Positions 57,625 through 64,000 of a stretch of DNA of 64,000 nucleotides are shown in pieces (position 1 is the first letter of the stretch; every line of letters begins with the position of its first letter). The stretch comes from Maribacter sp. PR1. Lineage in GTDB: Bacteria > Bacteroidota > Bacteroidia > Flavobacteriales > Flavobacteriaceae. The notes under the pieces are model-generated. The model was not told the origin of the DNA and did not search any database. It saw nothing but the letters and a program-made list of their open reading frames with translations. The position numbers and the translations under genes are program-made. Location: positions 434,001 to 498,000 of the forward strand of contig NZ_JAQPCG010000001.1 of assembly GCF_028464145.1 (NCBI RefSeq), written 5' to 3'.

Positions 57625-59196
57625 ATGAAAAATAGTAGCCTATCACTCTTTCTAATATTACTAATTGCTTTTGCTTCCTGCAAAAAAGAACAAGAGACAA
57701 TACCGGGTCAAGTCAAAATTGCAGATGGTATTGTTCAGGGAGTCGTAGAAGATAGCCTAACCATTTTCAAAGGAATTCCTTTTGCCGCACCTCCAGTAGG
57801 CGATTTACGATGGATAGCCCCACAACCTGTAAAACCTTGGGAAGGCGTTAAGCAAACAACCGAATTTGGCCCTGCTCCCATTCAAGGGAACGACCAAAAT
57901 GGAAAAAGTGAGGACTGCCTGTATTTGAATATTTGGACCCCAGCAACTTCACCCGACGAAAAAATTCCGGTCTTGGTATGGATTTATGGCGGTGGTTTTA
58001 GCTTTGGCGCTACCTCAGAACCTGTATATGATGGGGCGGCCCTTGCCAAAAAAGGAGTGGTCTTGGTCAGTATTGCCTATCGCGTGGGGCAAATGGGCTT
58101 TTTGGCACATCCTGAACTCAGTGCTGAAAATCCAGATAAGGTTTCCGGCAATTATGGTATTCTAGATCAAATAGCAGGTTTACAGTGGGTCAAGGAAAAC
58201 ATCGCCGCCTTTGGAGGCGACCCCAATAAAGTGACCATTTTCGGGGAATCTGCTGGAGGTATTTCGGTGAGTATGTTGTGTGCCTCCCCTTTGGCAAAAG
58301 GATTGTTTCAAGGTGCCATTTCCCAGAGCGGTGGTTCTTTTGGTCCATCCAGACCTATAACATTCGCTGGGGAAAACATGAAAACTTTAGCCACTGCGGA
58401 ACAAGAAGGTTTGGCTTATGCCGAAAAAGTAGGGGCAAATTCGATACAAGACCTGAGAAACACTCCAGTAGACAAACTCCCCATGGGCATGGGCATGGGA
58501 GGCGCTTGGCCCATTATTGACGGACATGTGATTCCCGATGATCAATTTAAACTTTACGAACAAGGAAAATTTAACGATGTGCCGGTACTAATCGGGTACA
58601 ATTCCGATGAAGGTGCCAGCTTCTCCCGTGAAAAAACGCCCGAGGAATTTATAACAAACGTTGAAAACAGATATGGGCAGTTTTCCAAAGATTTGTTAGA
58701 GGCTTATCCCGTTGGTGAAAATTCGGTTCCCAAAACCGCCAGGGATTTGGCACGTGATGCCGCATTTGGCTGGCATACTTGGAGCTGGGCAAGGCTTCAA
58801 TCAAAGAACGGAAATTCCAAAGTGTACTATTACTATTTTGACCAGCATCCGGAGTATCCTGGAGATTCACCAAAATTCGGGTATGGCTCCCCGCACGGTC
58901 AAGAAGTCGCCTATGTTTTTCAGAACTTAGACGAAAATAATCCAGATTTGTCCACATCTGACAAGGATATTTCCGAAGCTATGGGCTCCTATTGGACCAA
59001 CTTTACAAAATACGGTAATCCAAACGGGGATAATCTTCCAAACTGGCCCGTATTTAGCGAGCATAACCCTAAGGTGATGTACTTTGAACAAGAACCACAT
59101 GTAGGTCCTGTTCCTAGTGAGGCTTCCTTAAATGTGCTCGACAATTATTTTAGATGGCGAAGGAGTGACGAAGGAGAAAATTGGGTAAATCAGTAA
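57625..59196 (+). CDS. Type-B carboxylesterase lipoprotein
   Basis: 523 residues with a lipoprotein signal (FASCKKEQ, Cys19). Carboxylesterase family motifs: EDCLYLNIWTP, the oxyanion loop YGGGFSFG, nucleophile Ser209 in FGESAGG, an acidic residue in GYNSDEGASF and His in SPHGQEVAYVF. The type-B family is seen in xylan loci as an acyl esterase. Natural substrate unproven. It lies 2 bp before the CE15 gene. Confidence 0.88.
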   Translation: MKNSSLSLFLILLIAFASCKKEQETIPGQVKIADGIVQGVVEDSLTIFKGIPFAAPPVGDLRWIAPQPVKPWEGVKQTTEFGPAPIQGNDQNGKSEDCLYLNIWTPATSPDEKIPVLVWIYGGGFSFGATSEPVYDGAALAKKGVVLVSIAYRVGQMGFLAHPELSAENPDKVSGNYGILDQIAGLQWVKENIAAFGGDPNKVTIFGESAGGISVSMLCASPLAKGLFQGAISQSGGSFGPSRPITFAGENMKTLATAEQEGLAYAEKVGANSIQDLRNTPVDKLPMGMGMGGAWPIIDGHVIPDDQFKLYEQGKFNDVPVLIGYNSDEGASFSREKTPEEFITNVENRYGQFSKDLLEAYPVGENSVPKTARDLARDAAFGWHTWSWARLQSKNGNSKVYYYYFDQHPEYPGDSPKFGYGSPHGQEVAYVFQNLDENNPDLSTSDKDISEAMGSYWTNFTKYGNPNGDNLPNWPVFSEHNPKVMYFEQEPHVGPVPSEASLNVLDNYFRWRRSDEGENWVNQ

Positions 59197-59198
59197 AC

Positions 59199-60557
59199 AT
59201 GAAAAAACTACTATACTTCTTTATTTTTTTAAGCACTATCCTAGTAGGTGCCCAGAATAGTGATATGTCAAGGGATAGTATCGGCAAATATACCCAACAA
59301 GACTTTTCAAATATGAAGGAGCAATTGGGTATTACGATTCCAAATCGTCCAGGACCGTCGGGAAATCCCGCTGACCCCAATGCAGCCAATAGTGACGAAA
59401 ATAAAGTTGTTGCATATGATCTTCCTGACCCTTTAACTACTTCAAAAGGAACTCAAGTATCAACAGAAGAGGCTTGGTGGAAGATTAGAAAACCAGAAAT
59501 AGTAGCACAGTTTGAAACAGAGATGTACGGTCATGTCCCCGAAAACATTCCCGATATAAGCTGGACCGTCGTGTCGGAAAAAGACACTACCGCCGGTCCG
59601 TATCCGGTAACGGAAACGCTACTTATCGGCAAGGTTGACAATTCCAATCATCCCGATATCGAAGTCAATATAGAGTTGTTGATAGGCCTTCCCAAAGACA
59701 CAGAAAACGCAGTACCTCTAGTCACCCGTTTTGGTTTTATCAGCTGGCCTTTTGGCCCACCTCCCAAAGAATCTAGCAGTTATTTGCTATCCTCGTACGA
59801 ACCGTTATGGAAACAACAACTCATCTCACAGCACTGGGGCTATGCCATTTTGGTACCCACAAGTGTACAGGCTGATCATGGGGCCGGACTCACCTCGGGC
59901 ATCATCGGCTTGACAAACAAAGGAAAACATAGAAGTCCGCAAGATTGGGGCGTGCTCCGTGCTTGGGCCTGGGGCGCAGAAAGAGCCATGGACTACTATG
60001 AAACTAATCCTAAAATCGATTCCTCAAAAATCGGTATTGAAGGAACATCGCGCTATGGTAAGGCGGCCTTGGTGACCATAGCCTTTGATCCACGGTTTTC
60101 TTTGGGCTTTATTGGTAGCTCTGGAGCTGGAGGAGCTTCCCTATTACGAAGGAATTTTGGTGAGATGGTAGAAAATTTAGCTTCTAGCGGCGAGTACCAC
60201 TGGTTCGCAGGTAATTTTATTAAATATGGGAGCACGCTCACGGTAAATGACTTACCTGTTGACGCCCATGAACTCATCGCCCTATGTGCACCTAGGCCTG
60301 TTTTTATAAGTGTGGGTTCGCCCTTTATCGAAGGAAATTGGGTAGATGGAAAAGGCATGTTCCTGGCAGGACTTCATGCTTCCCCCGTATATACTTTGCT
60401 CAGCAAAAAAGGTATGGAAAGTGAAGAATATCCGGTAATTGGTCAAGCTTTAACTTCTGGCGAAGTTGCTTTTAGACAACATGCGGGCGGGCATAGCACG
60501 GGACCTAACTGGAGTACATGGATTGCTTGGGCACATAAATACTGGACCGATAAATAA
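59199..60557 (+). CDS. CE15 4-O-methyl-glucuronoyl methylesterase-like
   Basis: 452 residues from ATG 59199 (an in-frame TTG at 59181 lies inside the upstream gene), signal peptide ending near LVGAQ. The CE15 signature GTSRYGKAAL holds Ser284; HAGGHSTGPNW holds His432; WGVLRAWAWGAERAMDY and FIGSSGAGGASLLRR are typical of bacterial glucuronoyl esterases. It cleaves the ester between glucuronic acid of xylan and lignin alcohols or methyl. It pairs logically with GH67. The C-terminus is complete. Confidence 0.92.
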   Translation: MKKLLYFFIFLSTILVGAQNSDMSRDSIGKYTQQDFSNMKEQLGITIPNRPGPSGNPADPNAANSDENKVVAYDLPDPLTTSKGTQVSTEEAWWKIRKPEIVAQFETEMYGHVPENIPDISWTVVSEKDTTAGPYPVTETLLIGKVDNSNHPDIEVNIELLIGLPKDTENAVPLVTRFGFISWPFGPPPKESSSYLLSSYEPLWKQQLISQHWGYAILVPTSVQADHGAGLTSGIIGLTNKGKHRSPQDWGVLRAWAWGAERAMDYYETNPKIDSSKIGIEGTSRYGKAALVTIAFDPRFSLGFIGSSGAGGASLLRRNFGEMVENLASSGEYHWFAGNFIKYGSTLTVNDLPVDAHELIALCAPRPVFISVGSPFIEGNWVDGKGMFLAGLHASPVYTLLSKKGMESEEYPVIGQALTSGEVAFRQHAGGHSTGPNWSTWIAWAHKYWTDK

Positions 60558-60588
60558 GAATTAATACAACTTTTTGAATACTTTAAAA

Positions 60589-62337
60589 ATGAGAAAAAGA
60601 AATACACTTTTAGCAATGGCCGTTTTATCGCTGTTTGCAATGGTAAGCTTTACCATTTCGGAATACAGTACGTATCCACCTAAAAAAAACGTCCCCATAT
60701 TTACTAAAGTCATCTATGAGGGTAACGATCAGGTCTACAAAGATTATCCATTGGAAGAAGGGGAATTTTATAATCCCATTTTACAGGGTTGTTACCCAGA
60801 TCCTGCCATTACTAGAAAGGGAGACGACTATTATATGGTTTGCTCCTCTTTTGCCATGTTTCCCGGCGTGCCCATTTTCCACTCAAAAGATTTAGTTAAT
60901 TGGACTGATTTAGGAGGTGTTTTAGATGATATTACCGAGTTCAACCCCCATGATACCGGTATTAGTCAAGGTGTTTATGCCCCTGGTATAACATACAACC
61001 CTCATAATGATACATTTTATATGATTGTTACGGCTTTTTCTGGGGGACTAGGAAATATCATCGTAAAAACAAAAGATCCTATGAAAGGATGGGGCAGCCC
61101 AAAAAAGCTAGATTTTGGCGGAATTGACCCCTCCATTTTCTTTGATGATGACGGTAAGGCTTATGTTGTACATAATGATGCCCCAGATGAAGGAAAAGAG
61201 TTATACAATGGGCACAGGGTCATCAAAATATGGGAATATGATATTGAGAACGATCAAGTAATAGCCGGTACAGACGAAATCATTGTAGATGGTGGCGTAG
61301 ATATTACCGAAAAACCCATTTGGATCGAGGCACCACATATCTATAAAAAAGACGGAAGTTATTACTTAATGTGCGCCGAAGGTGGTACGGGCGACTGGCA
61401 TAGTGAAGTGATATTTAAAAGTGACGGTCCAAAAGGACCCTATATTCCCGCTCCAAGTAACCCAATTTTGACCCAACGTTACTTTCCAAAAGACAGAGAA
61501 AATATGGTGGACTGGGCCGGTCATGCCGATTTGGTTAAAGGTCCGGATGACCGATATTACGGCGTATTCCTTGCCATTAGGCCCAATGAAGAAAATCGCG
61601 TTAATACGGGTCGGGAGACCTTCATTCTACCCGTAGATTGGTCCGGTGAATATCCTGTCTTCGAAAATGGCTTAGTCCCTATGGAGCCAAAGCTTAAAAT
61701 GCCGCAAGGGATAACCAATAAAACCGGTCAAGATGGTTTTATACCCAATGGAAACTTCACCTTTGAAGAAGATTTTTCTTCAGATAAGCTGGATTATAGA
61801 TGGATTGGTTTAAGGGGTACACGGGAAGCGTTCATCAAACAAACAAAGAAAGGCTTGGAAATCACCCCGTTTAGTACCAACATCAAGGAACGGAAACCTA
61901 CCTCAACGTTATTTCATCGGCAACAGCATAAGACCTTTTCCTTTACAACTACTTTGGAATATGAGCCGAAATCGGAAAAAGACATGGCCGGAGTTACGGC
62001 CTATCAGAATGAAAATTCCAATTATGTATTCGGTATCACAAAAAAAGGAAAGGAAAACTATTTAGTTCTTCAGAAAAACAGTAAACCAAATTGGCGTGGC
62101 GAAACAGTTTCTGAAATCATCGCAACGGAACCGATTGATTTGGATGGCCCAATTGACTTGAAAATATCAGCCGAAGGGGATGAATATCAATTCAGTTATG
62201 CGGTAAACGGTTCGGATTTCAAAACGGTTGGCGGAACAGTTTCTGGAGATATTCTCTCTACTGATATTGCCGGAGGTTTTACCGGTGCCCTGTTAGGATT
62301 GTATGCAACATCGGGTAACGACATAGTACTGGATTAG
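60589..62337 (+). CDS. Secreted GH43 with C-terminal beta-sandwich, second copy
   Basis: 582 residues from ATG 60589; an upstream TTG adds 5 residues. An N-terminal hydrophobic segment acts as signal. Catalytic propeller about 60-370 with Asp71 (YPDPA), Asp180 (GIDPS) and Glu247 (WIEAPH). The C-terminal sandwich (about 390-580) resembles the domain of GH43 beta-xylosidases. It is not closely related to the GH43 at 52477. It precedes the CE6-GH97 fusion by 49 bp. Confidence 0.88.
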   Translation: MRKRNTLLAMAVLSLFAMVSFTISEYSTYPPKKNVPIFTKVIYEGNDQVYKDYPLEEGEFYNPILQGCYPDPAITRKGDDYYMVCSSFAMFPGVPIFHSKDLVNWTDLGGVLDDITEFNPHDTGISQGVYAPGITYNPHNDTFYMIVTAFSGGLGNIIVKTKDPMKGWGSPKKLDFGGIDPSIFFDDDGKAYVVHNDAPDEGKELYNGHRVIKIWEYDIENDQVIAGTDEIIVDGGVDITEKPIWIEAPHIYKKDGSYYLMCAEGGTGDWHSEVIFKSDGPKGPYIPAPSNPILTQRYFPKDRENMVDWAGHADLVKGPDDRYYGVFLAIRPNEENRVNTGRETFILPVDWSGEYPVFENGLVPMEPKLKMPQGITNKTGQDGFIPNGNFTFEEDFSSDKLDYRWIGLRGTREAFIKQTKKGLEITPFSTNIKERKPTSTLFHRQQHKTFSFTTTLEYEPKSEKDMAGVTAYQNENSNYVFGITKKGKENYLVLQKNSKPNWRGETVSEIIATEPIDLDGPIDLKISAEGDEYQFSYAVNGSDFKTVGGTVSGDILSTDIAGGFTGALLGLYATSGNDIVLD

Positions 62338-62386
62338 CACAATTAAATTTTTGAAAAGTACTTACCAAGTAACTTAAAATTGAACC

Positions 62387-64000
62387 ATGAAAAAAATAGT
62401 TGGGCTACTGGTTTTAACCCTTTGCTTTTTTGCTTACAAAAAAGCATTTTCTCAAGACACGAATTTTCACATTTATCTCTGCTTTGGTCAATCGAACATG
62501 CAGGGAGCGACCCGGGCAGAAGCTAGGGATACTATTCCGGTTCCCGGGTTTCAGATGATGAGCCCGATGGACTGTCCCGATTTAAATCGGACCATGGGAG
62601 AATGGTATCCGGCCGTGCCCCCATTGGCGAGCTGCAATGCCGGACTCTCCCCTTCTGATTACTTTGGCCGTAAAATGGCAGAAAATGTACCTGTGGATGT
62701 AAAAATAGGCGTCATCAATGTAGCCGTTGGGGGTTGTAAGATTGAACTGTACGACAAGGATAATTATGAGAGTTACGTTGAAACCGCTCCAGATTGGATG
62801 CTCAACTGGATCAACGAATATGGAGGTAATCCTTATGGGCGATTAGTAGAACTGGCAAAAAAAGCCCAGAAAGATGGGGTAATAAAAGGAATTCTTTTGC
62901 ATCAAGGGGAATCGAACACGGGAGATACCCTATGGCCTAAAAAAGTTAAAGGAGTATACGAGGATTTGTTGAAGGACCTCAACCTGGAAGGTGATAAAGT
63001 TCCGCTCTTGGCAGGTGAACTTCTAAGCGAGGACCAAAACGGAGCCTGCGCCAGCATGAATGAAATCATCAATACCTTGCCTGAGGTTATCCCCAATTCG
63101 TATGTAATTCCATCTGATGGTTGTGAAGGTATTCCAGATAGGTTACATTTTTCCGCCTCGGGATATCGTAAACTAGGGAAGCGTTATGCCGATCAGATGC
63201 TGAAGATTTTGGGCAACGGTCCAAAGAATCTTGAATTGAAGGCTACTAGTCCGGATGCTAAAATACAGTTGACGGTCAAAACAGAGAACGGAAGACCCAA
63301 CTATAGTCTTACTTACGATAATAAAGCTTTTCTTGTGAATGCACCATTAGGGCTTGATACTAATCTAGGGAATTTTACAAGGAACCTCATTTTAAAGGAT
63401 AGTTTGGTACAAACAACCATAAGTGATTCGTATTCCTTGGACAACATAAAGAAAAGTTCAGTTACCTATCAGGCCAACCAGGCGGTCTTTACATTTATGA
63501 AAGATGGTGTAAATGCCTTTGATTTAATCTTCAACATCAGTAATAACGATGTGGCTTTTCGGTATAAAATATATCCCCAGGAAGCCCATATTAGTGGTAT
63601 CGTAAAAGCTGAGGCTACCGGTTTCAGATTTCCGGAAAACACAACAAGTTTCTTATCGAACATGATGACTCCTATGACGGGTTTTGCCCGCACGGCACCC
63701 AGTTACGAAAGTGGTTATGGAGCGGATATCCCTGTTGAGAAAACAAGATCCAGGGAAGGATTTGTATTCCCAGGACTTTTCCATACGGAAAGTGACTTGT
63801 GGGTATTGGTCAGCGAAACGGGGGTCCATAGTCAATATCCAGCATCCCACTTGAGTAATTTTAAAGAAGGGGTTTTTACGGTAGATTTTCCCAGCGAAAG
63901 ACAAAATAACGGATTTGGAAGTTCCGGAGCGCAAATGGGCCTGCCCGGCTTTACCCCCTGGAGAACGATTACGGTGGGAGAAATCTTAAAGCCGATTGTA
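62387..64000 (+). CDS. CE6-like acetylxylan esterase fused to GH97 (3' end outside window)
   Basis: 538 codons are visible and the frame is open at the right edge. Signal peptide ends near FSQ. An SGNH-type esterase (about 25-270) has Ser36 in FGQSNMQG, VAVGGCKIE, HQGESN and the His in DRLHFSASGY (His254), as in CE6. From about 283 (SPDAKIQLTVKTENG) the sequence becomes the N-terminal beta-sandwich of GH97, with APLGLDTNLGNF and NDVAFRYKI, continuing past the window into the catalytic barrel. One chain would thus deacetylate and remove an alpha-galactosyl or alpha-glucosyl unit. The activity of the GH97 part cannot be judged because its catalytic residues are not in view. Confidence 0.85.
   Translation, partial: MKKIVGLLVLTLCFFAYKKAFSQDTNFHIYLCFGQSNMQGATRAEARDTIPVPGFQMMSPMDCPDLNRTMGEWYPAVPPLASCNAGLSPSDYFGRKMAENVPVDVKIGVINVAVGGCKIELYDKDNYESYVETAPDWMLNWINEYGGNPYGRLVELAKKAQKDGVIKGILLHQGESNTGDTLWPKKVKGVYEDLLKDLNLEGDKVPLLAGELLSEDQNGACASMNEIINTLPEVIPNSYVIPSDGCEGIPDRLHFSASGYRKLGKRYADQMLKILGNGPKNLELKATSPDAKIQLTVKTENGRPNYSLTYDNKAFLVNAPLGLDTNLGNFTRNLILKDSLVQTTISDSYSLDNIKKSSVTYQANQAVFTFMKDGVNAFDLIFNISNNDVAFRYKIYPQEAHISGIVKAEATGFRFPENTTSFLSNMMTPMTGFARTAPSYESGYGADIPVEKTRSREGFVFPGLFHTESDLWVLVSETGVHSQYPASHLSNFKEGVFTVDFPSERQNNGFGSSGAQMGLPGFTPWRTITVGEILKPIV

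Overview
The window is low-GC chromosomal DNA from a member of the Bacteroidota, most likely a Flavobacteriaceae bacterium. This rests on two SusC/SusD pairs, an ECF-sigma/FecR/STN-SusC cascade, a hybrid two-component system, lipoprotein signals with Bacteroidota-type lipoboxes, TAnnTTTG-type promoter candidates and very little Shine-Dalgarno use. I see no tRNA, rRNA, CRISPR array, transposase or integrase. It is accessory carbohydrate-utilisation DNA from end to end.

Layout. (1) 1-1583 (+): the 3' part of an S1 sulfatase, closed by a bidirectional terminator. (2) 1766-21140 (all -): one gene train that reads right to left as ECF sigma, FecR anti-sigma, STN-SusC, SusD, enolase-superfamily dehydratase (Tat), RraA-like aldolase (Sec), NTF2-like protein, BASS transporter, second enolase (Tat), second RraA-like aldolase (Sec), Gfo/Idh oxidoreductase (Tat), LgoD-like Zn dehydrogenase, fuconolactonase-type amidohydrolase, L-fucose dehydrogenase-type SDR, FucP-type permease and DUF718 mutarotase. 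(3) 21606-24866 (+): a XylX-like 2-keto-3-deoxy-pentonate dehydratase and a cupin/SMP-30 lactonase lipoprotein. (4) 24881-30883 (-): bicupin, PQQ dehydrogenase with a built-in cytochrome c, and GH67 alpha-glucuronidase. (5) 31239-41292 (+): HTCS regulator, GH10 xylanase, GPH transporter, cytoplasmic GH43 and a SASA acetylesterase. (6) 41289-49388 (-): FG-GAP/ASPIC lipoprotein and a second SusD/SusC pair. (7) 50012-64000 (+): GH95, GH43, three CE1-like esterases in tandem, a type-B carboxylesterase, a CE15 glucuronoyl esterase, GH43, and a CE6-GH97 fusion cut by the window end.

How it works together. Regions 4-7 form a locus for a complex acetylated, feruloylated glucurono(arabino)xylan. GH10 cuts the backbone, GH67 and CE15 handle (methyl)glucuronic acid and its esters, GH43, GH95 and GH97 remove side chains, and CE1/CE6/SASA remove acyl groups. 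SusCD2 and the GPH carrier import products. The unusual part is regions 2-4. PQQ dehydrogenase, SMP-30 lactonase, two enolase dehydratases and two aldolases all carry export or lipoprotein signals, and a BASS-type carrier and a cytoplasmic XylX-like dehydratase accompany them. I infer an oxidative sugar or sugar-acid pathway that runs outside the cytoplasm and delivers 2-keto acids to the cell. The end of the ECF train resembles the mutarotase, FucP, dehydrogenase and lactonase set known from fucose oxidation, which could equally serve L-galactose released by GH95. Product names come from motifs and recalled family sequences; no database search was run.
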